The notes under the pieces were generated by a model that worked only from the letters and a program-made list of their open reading frames with translations, ran no database searches and was not told the DNA's origin. This document shows, piece by piece, positions 18,489-26,824 of a stretch of DNA of 64,000 nt (positions are counted from its first letter, which is position 1; every line of letters starts with the position of its first letter). The position numbers and the translations under genes were made by a program. This DNA is from Desulfofundulus kuznetsovii DSM 6115 (GTDB lineage: Bacteria > Bacillota > Desulfotomaculia > Desulfotomaculales > Desulfovirgulaceae). The stretch covers positions 3,479,001-3,543,000 of the forward strand of contig NC_015573.1 of assembly GCF_000214705.1 (NCBI RefSeq). The letters are read 5' to 3'.

Positions 18489-19808
18489 TCAGTGCCCTAC
18501 GCCCGCGCTGCCGGCCGTGAGAGCTTGCCGCTCGGCTTCCCGGATCTTGCCGGCGCCCTTGAAGAACACGGCCAGGATCCACACCGAGAAGATGCCTACC
18601 AGGGCAAAGAAGATCACCGTACCCACACTGTTGATCAGAGCAGCGGTGGCCTTGTTCATGCTGATCCAGCCAACCTCGTTAAGCTTGCCCGGCAGGGCGC
18701 AGATGCGGTTCACAAAACCGGCCAGGATGGTCAGGGCGTAGAAGGCTCTTATGGTGACCCCTTTCACCATCCTGGTCACCAGGGCACCCATCTGCACACC
18801 CACCAGGGATCCCAGGAGCATGCCCATGGCTACGGTGTAGAAGACGTAGCCGTAAATGGCATACTGGGTGATGGAGGAGTAGCCGGTGGTAAAGATGATC
18901 TGCAGGATGTCGGTACCCACGGTGGTGAAGGTAGATACGCCCAGGCCGTAAACCATCATGGGGAAGGTCAGGAAGCCGCCGCCCACGCCCATGATCGCTG
19001 CGACAAAACCAACGATGAAGCCACAGATGATAATCGGGTATACGGCGATGCTCCGGCCGCCGGGGACAATGTGCTCGTCGAACTTTACCCGCGGCTTCAA
19101 GGGAAGGGATTGCAGCCACCGGGCAAAACTGGTGGTGGCGTCGGCACCGGAAGACCTGGTACCGCCGGTGATGCCCTTACGCATTCTGAGCCAGTCGGCC
19201 AGGGCGTAGAACCCCAGAATGCCCAGCATGAACACGTATACCGCACTGATGAAGGCATCGCTCAAGGCGGGGCTTTTCTGGTAGATGGCCCTGTTGAGTA
19301 CACCGCCCACGGAGGCCCCGGTCACGGAACCCAGGACGAACCACGCGGCAATCCAGAAGTTCACGTTACCCATCTTGCGGTGGATGACCGTACCCATGAT
19401 TGCCTTGGCAAAGAGGTGGAACTGGTCGGTACCCACAGCCATGATCCCTTTCACCCCGATGCTCATCAGCGCCGGAGTCAGGACATAGCCGCCACCCGCA
19501 CCAATTACGCCGGTAATCAAGCCGGCCATGACGCCTACAAAGATCGAGCCAATAAACATCTCGGTGGTGGCAAAGCTGGGCATGTAGGCTTTATGACCGC
19601 CGATGTGCTCGGGCAGGCCGGCTGCCACAGCCATCTCCATCCCCAGGCCCAAAAGGACGGGGAACAAAGCTACCAGCAGGAGCTTCCAGCGCCGGCCCAA
19701 AATTACCCGGCTCATTTCCAGTTCCCACTGGGCCTGTTTCCGGGACAGGGCGGTCAGGAATTCACCGGCAGCCAAACCGCCCCCGGCAATCCTCCTAAAC
19801 ATTCCCAT
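18489..19808 (-). CDS. TSUP (TauE/SafE) family permease
   Basis: Integral membrane transporter of the TSUP family, which moves sulfite, sulfonates or sulfate. After a soluble N-terminal extension (1-50) there are about nine helices in two repeats. The family signature appears twice: GLITGVIGAGGGYVLTPALM (about 97-116) and GFVAAIMGVGGGFLTFPMMV (about 268-287). At 439 residues it is longer than the minimal family (about 260) because of the N-terminus and a cytoplasmic insert near 195-250. In a sulfate reducer with no SulP in view, sulfate uptake is a fair inference; sulfite export is the alternative. A Rex-like operator and a palindrome lie upstream. Confidence 0.85.
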   Translation of the reverse strand: MGMFRRIAGGGLAAGEFLTALSRKQAQWELEMSRVILGRRWKLLLVALFPVLLGLGMEMAVAAGLPEHIGGHKAYMPSFATTEMFIGSIFVGVMAGLITGVIGAGGGYVLTPALMSIGVKGIMAVGTDQFHLFAKAIMGTVIHRKMGNVNFWIAAWFVLGSVTGASVGGVLNRAIYQKSPALSDAFISAVYVFMLGILGFYALADWLRMRKGITGGTRSSGADATTSFARWLQSLPLKPRVKFDEHIVPGGRSIAVYPIIICGFIVGFVAAIMGVGGGFLTFPMMVYGLGVSTFTTVGTDILQIIFTTGYSSITQYAIYGYVFYTVAMGMLLGSLVGVQMGALVTRMVKGVTIRAFYALTILAGFVNRICALPGKLNEVGWISMNKATAALINSVGTVIFFALVGIFSVWILAVFFKGAGKIREAERQALTAGSAGVGH

Positions 19809-19950
19809 AGATGATACCTCCTTAAATTAGTTCCCCCAAACTGGCCAACTCTCCCAACCTGGCGTTTTAAATATTCCCTTCCACTCACTGCCAGCCCGGT
19901 ATGCTCTTTTGCCCTTCGCACCGCGCAGGCCTTCTCACCTCCTTCCCCTT

Positions 19951-19975
19951 TTGCCACTACAAACCGTAGTGACAA
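19951..19975. promoter_or_regulatory. 25-bp palindrome TTGCCACTAC-N5-GTAGTGACAA
   Basis: The two 10-bp arms are inverted copies with one mismatch. It lies about 145 bp upstream of the TSUP start codon. The same half-site occurs at three other places in the anion-transport module, which argues for a protein-binding site. Confidence 0.5.
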
Positions 19976-20022
19976 CCTCCAAACATATAAGCCTGAGGGC
20001 TCTTAAATTTCCGATCCGGGGA

Positions 20023-20040
20023 TTGTGAAATGTTTCACTA
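20023..20040. promoter_or_regulatory. Rex-like operator upstream of TSUP operon
   Basis: TTGTGAAATGTTTCACTA matches the Rex consensus TTGTGAA-N4-TTCACAA at 13 of 14 defined positions. Rex is an NADH/NAD+-sensing repressor; in Desulfovibrio it is known to control sulfate reduction genes. It lies about 215 bp upstream of the TSUP start codon in the 252-bp intergenic region 19809-20060. Confidence 0.55.
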
Positions 20041-20054
20041 ATCGGGGCAATTTT

Positions 20055-20083
20055 TTGTCACTACCCCGTTGTGGTAGTGACCC
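20055..20083. promoter_or_regulatory. TTGTCACTAC-N9-GTAGTGACCC inverted repeat
   Basis: A second, wider-spaced inverted pair of the GTAGTGACAA motif. It overlaps the last codons and the stop of the CBS gene. It could be read as a terminator hairpin for that gene, but on the minus strand it is followed by A residues and not U, so I favour an operator. Confidence 0.4.
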
Positions 20084-20624
20084 TGGCCTTCCGGCGGTAT
20101 TGATCGGCAAAGATCACCTTGCCTCGCGAGCCACCGCCCCCACTGTCCAGCTCCCGCACCATTTCGGCAAAAATCTCTTTCATGCCCACCATACCCACCA
20201 GCCGGTCTTCCTCCCAGACGGGTACCGGTTCCTGCCCGATGCTGAGAATGATGTGGGCAGCTTTAACGATGCTGTCCTGAGCTTTTAACCGGCGCGGTAC
20301 AGGCACCATGATTTCTTTTACCGGACGTTCGGCCAGGGCCGCGCAGCGCTCCTGGAAGTGACCCGTAAACAGCACGGGTTCTTTCCAGTCGGGGCTGATG
20401 GTCCAGCCGCCGTAAGTGTCTTTCTTAAACATCACCGGATCCAACCCCCGGAGAATCTCCTTCAGCCCGATCATCCCGGCCACCTTACCATTTTCCAGTA
20501 CCAGTACCACCGGGTAGCCCCGGCCGGTCTTGAGGGCCGCCACTGCGTCTTTAGCCGTTGCTTCCCCGGCTACCGCGGCAAATTCCATGATGGGCACCAT
20601 GACGTCCCCAACCCTTTTTTCCAT
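20061..20624 (-). CDS. CBS-domain pair protein
   Basis: Regulatory protein with two CBS motifs (about residues 1-60 and 95-165), which typically bind adenosine nucleotides and report energy state. VGDVMVPIMEFAAV and VKEIMVPVPRRLKA open the two CBS halves, and a linker with WISPDWKEPVLFTGHF-like content lies between them. ATG at 20624 follows a strong GGGAGGAGGTGG. Its gene starts 42 bp after the end of the transposase-like gene, so the two form an operon. A relative with the same plan is at 57522-58022, also beside an IS1634-type gene. CBS proteins often gate anion transporters, which fits the flanking TSUP and DASS genes, but that is inference. Confidence 0.85.
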   Translation of the reverse strand: MEKRVGDVMVPIMEFAAVAGEATAKDAVAALKTGRGYPVVLVLENGKVAGMIGLKEILRGLDPVMFKKDTYGGWTISPDWKEPVLFTGHFQERCAALAERPVKEIMVPVPRRLKAQDSIVKAAHIILSIGQEPVPVWEEDRLVGMVGMKEIFAEMVRELDSGGGGSRGKVIFADQYRRKARVTTTTG

Positions 20625-20666
20625 GGGTCCACCTCCTCCCGTCGGGGTAATCACAGGCCGGAGTGC

Positions 20667-22325
20667 CTAAACCACAACCGCCCTGGGGTCGGGCACCCCG
20701 ATGGCCTGCAGGATTTCTTCCTGGGTTTTTTCTATGCTCGTCACCGATTTCAGCTCCACATCGTCCACCCGGTTGATGGCCACCTTCACTTCCTCCAGCA
20801 GTTCCAGGGCCTGACGGGAGGTAAGAGGTATCCCCGCCCGCCTGAGCAACCCTTCCAGGGTCTTTTCCAGCATGGCCGCCAGTACGCATACGAAGATGCT
20901 GGCGGAAAGGTTGCGCTCGCGGTAAAACTCTTTCGGCCTGGTCTCAAAACTCCTGATTTCCTCAAAGGATTCCCCCAGCTGGCCCAGGCGGGTGTAAGCC
21001 AGCAACAATTCCCTGCCGTCCAACAGGGGGGCGTTGGTTTCCAGGAGGAAAGCCCCCGCCGTTTTCTTCTCCCGGGTGATCACGTCTTCCTTGCGGCGCC
21101 AGGTCAGCTCCCCGGTGGCCTCGCTGTAATGCCAGTCAAAATAACGGCGGCAGTATTTATCCTTCAGGATGGCGGCACCCCTGGGAAGGGTCCTCCTGCC
21201 CGAACGGTTTTCCGGGGCGACCGCTTTTTGAAGTTTCCGCAATTCCTCCTCCACCTCATCCAGGCGTTCTGCAAGGGCAATCATCTTTTCCCTTGCCGCC
21301 GCCGGGCTGTAGCACACCAGGTACCGCACCCCCCCTTCCACGACTTCCCTGTACCAGAGAGACTCATCCACTTCTATAAACTCCGCCCGGTTCTCCACCA
21401 GTTCCCGCTCACACAACCTTAACTCCCATTCCGACTGAACCTTACGGCGTACCAGGTAATGGTAGCCGTGGGACATCAAAACCTCCAGGTGAGGGGTGGC
21501 CACCAGGCGGCGGTCACCTACAAAGATACACTGCCGGGTACCGTGCGCGGCCTCCAGGTGGTGTACAATTTCCCGGAAGTCCCCCTCATCGGGCACCTCG
21601 TGCAGGATGCGGTGCCCAAAGGGCATACCCTCACGGCTGACCAGAATCCCCAGGTAAACGAGCTGCTCCTCCAGGGGTGATTGTAAAATGTACCGGCCAT
21701 AGGGCGAATGTTCAAGGTCGCTGCGGGGAGCCGGCTCAACGGTTGCCGTGGTCAGCAGGCAAAAAGCAACCTCCCGGCTGACGCGGGTAAAGGCGCACAA
21801 CCTCTGAAAAAGTTCCTCCTCCAGCCTTTCTTTCACGCCGGCCACACTGTCCAGCGCCCGGTAAAAGTGGTGATCCAAAAATTCTTTGCCCTGGGCCTCG
21901 GGAAAGTAAAGGCACCGGTACCACTCGCTAATGGCCTGTTTATTTGGGGGATTGATGATCTGGTTTATGGCCATGAGTTCCAGGAGCAGGGCGGTGTCCG
22001 GGTCGTACCTTTCACCGGAAAAAGCGGCCTCCACGGCTCCCCCCACGTCCAGCATCTCCCAGATCCGGTGGATGGCCAGGACCTCGCCGTAGCGCAGAAC
22101 CTTTTTCGCCTCGATGCTGGCCGGCCGCCGGGAAACACCACATATCCGGGCCAGGCCGTCGATCAGCCCCTCCACCTTTTCCGGCGTCAGGTTCTCCAGG
22201 TTGCCCAGGTTGGCGATCACCCTCTGTTTTACCTTGTTCCCTTCCCGGTAGTTTTCAATGAGTTTCAGGTAGGTGTATTCTTTCCCCCCGCTGCGGCTGG
22301 TAACTTTTCGGAAAAACATGGGCAC
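20667..22325 (-). CDS. IS1634-type transposase homologue, probably domesticated
   Basis: Full-length (552 residues) relative of IS1634-family DDE transposases: the N-terminus FFRKVTSRSGGKEYTYLKL, the middle HHFYRALDSVAGVKERLEEELF and the C-terminal FVCVLAAMLEKTLEGLL align with the intact transposase at 58230-59882. The first catalytic Asp is missing: where the intact protein has FWDTTSTYFEG (Asp190), this one has FCLLTTATVEP (Leu191). The second Asp is kept (IFVGDRR, Asp271), and a Glu remains in LGESFEEIRS. The frame is undamaged over 1.6 kb, and no terminal repeats or target duplication are evident. It is followed after 42 bp by a CBS gene and preceded by Rex-like and GTAGTGACAA sites. Selection for a non-transposition role such as DNA binding is my inference; a recently inactivated transposase is the alternative. 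Confidence 0.75.
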   Translation of the reverse strand: MPMFFRKVTSRSGGKEYTYLKLIENYREGNKVKQRVIANLGNLENLTPEKVEGLIDGLARICGVSRRPASIEAKKVLRYGEVLAIHRIWEMLDVGGAVEAAFSGERYDPDTALLLELMAINQIINPPNKQAISEWYRCLYFPEAQGKEFLDHHFYRALDSVAGVKERLEEELFQRLCAFTRVSREVAFCLLTTATVEPAPRSDLEHSPYGRYILQSPLEEQLVYLGILVSREGMPFGHRILHEVPDEGDFREIVHHLEAAHGTRQCIFVGDRRLVATPHLEVLMSHGYHYLVRRKVQSEWELRLCERELVENRAEFIEVDESLWYREVVEGGVRYLVCYSPAAAREKMIALAERLDEVEEELRKLQKAVAPENRSGRRTLPRGAAILKDKYCRRYFDWHYSEATGELTWRRKEDVITREKKTAGAFLLETNAPLLDGRELLLAYTRLGQLGESFEEIRSFETRPKEFYRERNLSASIFVCVLAAMLEKTLEGLLRRAGIPLTSRQALELLEEVKVAINRVDDVELKSVTSIEKTQEEILQAIGVPDPRAVVV

Positions 22326-22395
22326 ATCACCCCCAAGTCAACCTGGTAGATATTCAATGAACCCGCAACGGCACCCGACTGGTAAGGAGAGTCTT

Positions 22396-22638
22396 TTGTC
22401 ACTACACAACAGCACATTTCCCCAGGATTGTTACAGCGCTCACATACTCCATTTATCCCTTGTTTTGCTTCAATCTGTCTGGGTCCAAAGCCCTTGTGTT
22501 TACTGGCTTTTCACCACATCTGTTCACTACAAAATATGCTGTTAATTTCAGGTTGTGCACTTATTCACATTCCGGTGTCTGTACCCTTTCTTTGCTTCAA
22601 GTATAACACAGCCTCCTGGATTGTGCAATAATTCACTT
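22396..22638. promoter_or_regulatory. Cluster of operator-like sites upstream of the transposase-CBS operon
   Basis: The 395-bp gap 22326-22720 has no gene. It holds TTGTCACTAC (22396-22405), a half-match GTTCACTAC near 22522, and two tandem Rex-like sites: TTGTGCACTTATTCACAT (22553-22570, 12 of 14 positions) and TTGTGCAATAATTCACTT (22621-22638, 11 of 14). A fragment resembling the MITE terminus (GATATTCAATGAACCC) is at 22348-22363. Confidence 0.45.
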
Positions 22639-22720
22639 TGTTATTTTTTAAATTAAGAGTCTTCCGACATTATCCTCGCTCTGGACGCCACTGGAATTGT
22701 GTTCTTTAAGAACAGCCCGG

Positions 22721-24238
22721 TTACCAGACGCCCAGCACCCGCCACCAGAAACTGCCGAGAAAGGCAACGGTGAGGACCAGGGAAATAAGAAAAAGTACGC
22801 CTCCAGCCTTTAAAAAATCCTGTGCCCGCAAAAAACCGGGACCGTAAACAATGGCGTTGGCGGGAGTGGCAATCACCAGGAGGTAGGAAAAGGCCGAAGC
22901 CAGGGAGGTGGCCACGCCAATAACCAGGGGCGAGGTCCGGGACAGTTCAGCCACCTTCAGAAAGATGGGACCAAGGACGGCCACCGTGGGCCCGTCGGCC
23001 ATGGTATTGGTCACCAGGGCAGTTACCGTGGCGGTAACCGCCAGCAGGGAAATTCCCTCGGTCACCTCGGCGACCGCCGCCAGGTGCAGGAACTGCCCGG
23101 CCAGCCAGGAAGCGGCGCCGGTGGCAATGAGCATTTTGCCCATGGAAATGGCCCCGGCGTAAAGCAATACCACTCCCCACTGGGTTTTTTGCTGCAGGTA
23201 GCTCCAGTCGATCAGGCGCAATACCGCCGCCAGGAGAATGCCCACCATGGCAATGTTGCCCACCCCAAAGCGCTGGCTGGCAAAGATCCAGCTGACCACC
23301 ACGGCCAGAAAAATGGCCAGGGCCATCCGGGCCTGGCTGGTCATGGGACCATCGGCTTCCATTTCCTCCCTGATGGCCTGGACAGTCCCGGAGAGGTCTG
23401 TAATTTCCGGAGAAAAGAGGTTCAGCAGCCAGTAACTAACTATAGGGATCATGATCAGGGTAAAGGGCATGACCATGAGCATCCACTGTCCGTAGCCGAT
23501 GTTTATGCCCAGGCTGCTTAAAAGGCCCAGCATCAGGGCATTGCGGGCGCCCCCCGACGGCGCGGAGACACTTCCAATCATCACGCCGTAGGCGATGGAG
23601 AGCATGATCAGCTTGGCCAGGTTGGGAACCTTTTTGTAGCCGCCGCTTAAAGAAACAATGCCCACCCCGATGGGCAGCATGATCATCACCGCGGCATGTT
23701 CCGTAATGAAGCCGGCGCTGATGGCGCAAAAGGCCACGATGCCCAGGATAACCCTTTCAATGCGGGCGCCGCATAGCTTGAGCATGAAGAGAGCCACCCG
23801 GTTGTGGATATTATATTTCATCAGCATGGCGCCCATCATCAGCACGCCCATGATGAAAATCACGGCATCATCCATAAAGGTACGGGGAACCTCCCTAAAG
23901 CTGGCGATGCCGGTGAAAACCTGGTAGCAGCCGATAAGCATGGCGGTCATGGGCAGGGGCACCGCTTCGGTCAAGAAGCACATGACGACAAAGGCCCAGA
24001 GGCCCAGAGCATATTTACCGTGCACGGTCAGGCCACGGGGGGTGGGCAACAGGCAGATGAGGACCGTTAAAAGCAGCGCCAGCAGGAGCCACTTTCGCTC
24101 CTTTAAAAACGCCTTGACTTTATTCAGGGGTGCATGGAAGCGGGTCCTCCTATCCCCGTTGTCCAGGGGTTCAAGGCCCGGTACCATCCTCTCCTTCTTT
24201 CGATATTCATTTAGCTTAAAAACCTTTTGCTTGCCCAT
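22721..24238 (-). CDS. DASS/SLC13 family anion:sodium symporter
   Basis: Membrane transporter of the divalent anion:Na+ symporter family (sulfate, di- and tricarboxylates). After a basic N-terminus there are about 11-12 hydrophobic helices. Characteristic stretches are ALGLWAFVVMCFLTEAVPLPMTAM, SAPSGGARNALMLG near the first ion-binding loop and LVTNTMADGPTVAVLGP near the second. I prefer ATG at 24238 (MGKQKVFKLNEYR); the frame extends five codons to TTG at 24253. DASS proteins are one of the known sulfate-uptake families in sulfate reducers, so sulfate is the likely substrate; a dicarboxylate is possible. The palindrome TGTTCTTTAAGAACA lies just past the stop. Confidence 0.85.
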   Translation of the reverse strand: MGKQKVFKLNEYRKKERMVPGLEPLDNGDRRTRFHAPLNKVKAFLKERKWLLLALLLTVLICLLPTPRGLTVHGKYALGLWAFVVMCFLTEAVPLPMTAMLIGCYQVFTGIASFREVPRTFMDDAVIFIMGVLMMGAMLMKYNIHNRVALFMLKLCGARIERVILGIVAFCAISAGFITEHAAVMIMLPIGVGIVSLSGGYKKVPNLAKLIMLSIAYGVMIGSVSAPSGGARNALMLGLLSSLGINIGYGQWMLMVMPFTLIMIPIVSYWLLNLFSPEITDLSGTVQAIREEMEADGPMTSQARMALAIFLAVVVSWIFASQRFGVGNIAMVGILLAAVLRLIDWSYLQQKTQWGVVLLYAGAISMGKMLIATGAASWLAGQFLHLAAVAEVTEGISLLAVTATVTALVTNTMADGPTVAVLGPIFLKVAELSRTSPLVIGVATSLASAFSYLLVIATPANAIVYGPGFLRAQDFLKAGGVLFLISLVLTVAFLGSFWWRVLGVW

Positions 24239-24261
24239 ACTTCCCGACCCCAAAGACCGAT

Positions 24262-24382
24262 TATTTTAGAAATACTGTCGCATAACTATCGGGTTGGCGG
24301 TCGTCCCCCGTCGCTCCGTGCTCCGGGCCGGACGAAACATCGGCTGGCCTCGGAGCGAACCTGGCAGCGCTGCATATGCGCC
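24262..24382. repeat. Dispersed 121-bp GC-rich repeat, second copy
   Basis: Nearly identical to 8316-8435 (for example CGTCGCTCCGTGCT and CCTCGGAGCGAACCTGGCAG are shared exactly). It fills the gap between the DASS gene and iorB and stops at the iorB stop codon. Confidence 0.8.
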
Positions 24383-24383
24383 C

Positions 24384-24980
24384 TTAGCAAAGGGCATAAC
24401 CGCTCTGGAAGGCAGCCCGGTTGACCTCCAGGTAACGGGCGGGGACACAGTCCTCGATGGCGCTGAGCCAGTAAGAAAGCGGGATGGGCATCCGCCTGGC
24501 CAGGCTGCCCAGTAGCACCACGTTTGCCGCCCGGGCATTGCCGCACTCCAGGGCCTTGTCCAGGGCGTCCACCACCAGGGTGTGGGCCCGGCGGGAAAGA
24601 TGGGCGATAATGTTTTCAGGATACTGGGCCATGCCCGCCAGTACGGGTACGGGATAGATGACCTGGCTGTTCACAATGATGGTGCCCCCGCCCTTCACAT
24701 ACTCCAGCCAGCGCAGGGCCTCCAGTTGTTCAAAGGCCAGGATGATATCGGCCTCTCCCTCGGGAATGAGGGGGGAATAAACCCTTTCGCCCAGGCGCAC
24801 CTGGGTAACCACACTGCCCCCCCGCTGGGCCATACCGTGTATTTCCGATACTTTAATATCGTACCCGGCCGTCCGGGCGGCGTGAGCCAGGATCTTGCTT
24901 GCCAGGATGATTCCCTGACCCCCCACACCAACCATCAGTATGTCCACCGGCACCAGGGCCGCACCCGTTGCCTCAGCCAT
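24384..24980 (-). CDS. iorB: Indolepyruvate ferredoxin oxidoreductase, beta subunit
   Basis: Gamma-domain subunit of the 2-ketoacid:ferredoxin oxidoreductase that converts arylpyruvates to aryl-acetyl-CoA with reduction of ferredoxin. VDILMVGVGGQGIILASKIL (12-31) and SEIHGMAQRGGSVVTQVR (45-62) are the family motifs that contact CoA and the partner. Length 198 is normal. It overlaps the iorA stop by 8 bp, which implies translational coupling. A dispersed repeat begins right after its stop codon. Confidence 0.94.
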   Translation of the reverse strand: MAEATGAALVPVDILMVGVGGQGIILASKILAHAARTAGYDIKVSEIHGMAQRGGSVVTQVRLGERVYSPLIPEGEADIILAFEQLEALRWLEYVKGGGTIIVNSQVIYPVPVLAGMAQYPENIIAHLSRRAHTLVVDALDKALECGNARAANVVLLGSLARRMPIPLSYWLSAIEDCVPARYLEVNRAAFQSGYALC

Positions 24981-26766
24981 TGTTTTCTCCCCCTTCCTTC
25001 AGGGCGCCAAACTTGCACACCTGCACACACAATCCACAGCCGGTGCAGATAATGGCATCCACGGCAGCCTTCTTGTCCTGCACGGAAATGGCCGGGCAGC
25101 TTAGCTTTAAGCAGGTCTTGCAGCCGGTGCAGGTTTCGCCGTCCACCCGGACGGGCGGGCGGTTTTCCCTTTGCAACAGCGCGCAGGGCCGGCGGGCGAT
25201 AATCACCGACGGGGCGCCGGCGGCCGCTTCCTCCTGGATGGCCTGCGTCAACCCGGCAATATCCAGGGGGTCCACCACCCTCACCCGGCCGACCCCCAGC
25301 GCCCGCACCAGTGCTTCCAGATCCACCGCGGGGGCGGGTTCACCCATGAGCGTTTTGCCCGTGCCGGGGTGGTCCTGGTGACCGGTCATGGCCGTCGTAC
25401 GGTTGTCCAAAATGATTACCGTACCGTGACCCCCGTTATAAACCATGTGTATGAGGCCGGTGATGCCGGAATGGAAAAAGGTGGAGTCACCGATAACAGC
25501 CACGGTACGGCGGGCCAAAGAGGAATCGGCCAGTTCGCAGCCGTGAGCCATGCCAATACTGGCCCCCATGCAAACGCAGCTATCCATGCCCTCCATGGGG
25601 GGGAGGCCCCCCAGGGTATAGCAGCCGATGTCCCCGGTGACCACAAGCTTTAATTTACGCAGCACATAAAAGACTCCCCGGTGGGGACAGCCCGGACAGA
25701 GCACGGGTGGACGTCCGGGAACGGGTGGCAGTTCTTCCAATTGACCGTCCGCACCAGGGAGGCAGGCATCCGTACCCTCCCCGTCGCCAGGCGAAGGCAC
25801 CGGTACTCCCGCCTCCTTTAGCTTGCGGCGGACAAGGCCGGGGGTAAACTCGTTCCAGGCCGGGAAAATCTTTTTGCCCGTCACCTCAAGACCCAGACCC
25901 CGGACGAACTCTTCAATGTAAGGGTCCAGCTCTTCCACCACCAGAAGCCTTTCCACACCGGCGGCAAACTGGCGGATCAGGCCTTCCGGCAGGGGAAAGG
26001 TCATCCCCAGCTTGAGGATGGAGGCCCCGGGCAACACTTCCCGCACGTACTGGTAGCTGATGCCGCTGGTGATTACTCCCACCCGGCGGTCGCCCCAGGA
26101 GATGAAGTTTACCGGCGTGGTCTCGGTGTAGGCTTTGAGCTTCTGCAGCCGTTCCTCCAGGGCCTGACGGCGCAGGCGGCCAAAGGCGGGCACCATGAGC
26201 CATTTTTTAGTATCTTTCCGGTACGGCCTCAAGGGCACCTCGTTGCGCTCTTTGAGCTCCACCATACTCTGGGAATGGGCCACCCTGGTGGTGGTGCGCA
26301 GGATGACGGGCAGGTCGAACTCCTCGCTCACCTGCAGGGCCAGCCCCACCATGTCCAGGGCTTCCTGGCTGTCCGACGGTTCAAACATGGGCACCCGGGC
26401 AAAGCGGGCGTAAAAGCGGTTGTCCTGCTCGTTCTGGGAGCTGTGCATCCCGGGGTCGTCGGCAGAGACCAGGACCAGGCCGCCGTTTACACCGGTGTAG
26501 GCCGCGGTCATCAGGGGATCGGCCGCCACATTCACCCCTACGTGTTTCATGGTCACCAGCACCCGGGCTCCGGCCAGGGAAGCCCCCATGCCCACTTCCA
26601 GGGCCACCTTTTCGTTGGGGGCCCACTGGGCTTTGATCCCGGGGTAGCGGGCAAAGTTTTCCAGAATCTCGGTGCTGGGTGTACCCGGATAGCCCACTCC
26701 CACGGTAACGCCGTGTTCGTAGGCTCCCCGGGCGATGGCTTCATTACCCGTCATTAGTTCCTTCAT
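24973..26766 (-). CDS. iorA: Indolepyruvate ferredoxin oxidoreductase, alpha subunit
   Basis: Catalytic TPP- and Fe-S-containing subunit, 597 residues. The N-terminal pyrimidine-binding domain begins MTGNEAIARGAYEHGVTVGVGYPGTPSTE. The TPP-binding domain near 365-440 has CPGCPHRGVFYVL, GDIGCYTLGG and VAVIGDSTFFHSG. The C-terminus has two [4Fe-4S] motifs, CTGCKTCLKLSCP and CTGCGLCVQVC (about 538-585). It acts with iorB and feeds ferredoxin. AGGTTT before ATG at 26766 gives a ribosome site. The upstream genes paaK and a symporter suggest a catabolic route for aromatic or other amino acids. Confidence 0.96.
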   Translation of the reverse strand: MKELMTGNEAIARGAYEHGVTVGVGYPGTPSTEILENFARYPGIKAQWAPNEKVALEVGMGASLAGARVLVTMKHVGVNVAADPLMTAAYTGVNGGLVLVSADDPGMHSSQNEQDNRFYARFARVPMFEPSDSQEALDMVGLALQVSEEFDLPVILRTTTRVAHSQSMVELKERNEVPLRPYRKDTKKWLMVPAFGRLRRQALEERLQKLKAYTETTPVNFISWGDRRVGVITSGISYQYVREVLPGASILKLGMTFPLPEGLIRQFAAGVERLLVVEELDPYIEEFVRGLGLEVTGKKIFPAWNEFTPGLVRRKLKEAGVPVPSPGDGEGTDACLPGADGQLEELPPVPGRPPVLCPGCPHRGVFYVLRKLKLVVTGDIGCYTLGGLPPMEGMDSCVCMGASIGMAHGCELADSSLARRTVAVIGDSTFFHSGITGLIHMVYNGGHGTVIILDNRTTAMTGHQDHPGTGKTLMGEPAPAVDLEALVRALGVGRVRVVDPLDIAGLTQAIQEEAAAGAPSVIIARRPCALLQRENRPPVRVDGETCTGCKTCLKLSCPAISVQDKKAAVDAIICTGCGLCVQVCKFGALKEGGENNG

Positions 26767-26787
26767 GATAAACCTCCAAACGTTGCT

Positions 26788-26809
26788 GTCGCATATCCAT
26801 TTTTGCGAC
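26788..26809. promoter_or_regulatory. GTCGCA-N10-TGCGAC palindrome between paaK and iorA
   Basis: A 6-bp inverted repeat with AT-rich flanks (TATATATAA) lies in the 58-bp gap. Similar GTCGCA strings occur in tandem upstream of pyrG (14268-14293). It may be an internal operator or promoter; evidence is the pattern alone. Confidence 0.3.
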
Positions 26810-26824
26810 GCTATATATAAATTG

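Noticed and set aside
18492-19814. 440-codon open frame on the plus strand opposite the TSUP gene
   Set aside because: Its product is dominated by Gly, His, Asp and Gln without any domain; the minus-strand frame is a clear membrane transporter, so this is a composition shadow.
20055-20083. Possible terminator of the CBS gene
   Set aside because: The stem is good, but on the minus strand it is followed by A residues instead of U; kept as an operator-like site.
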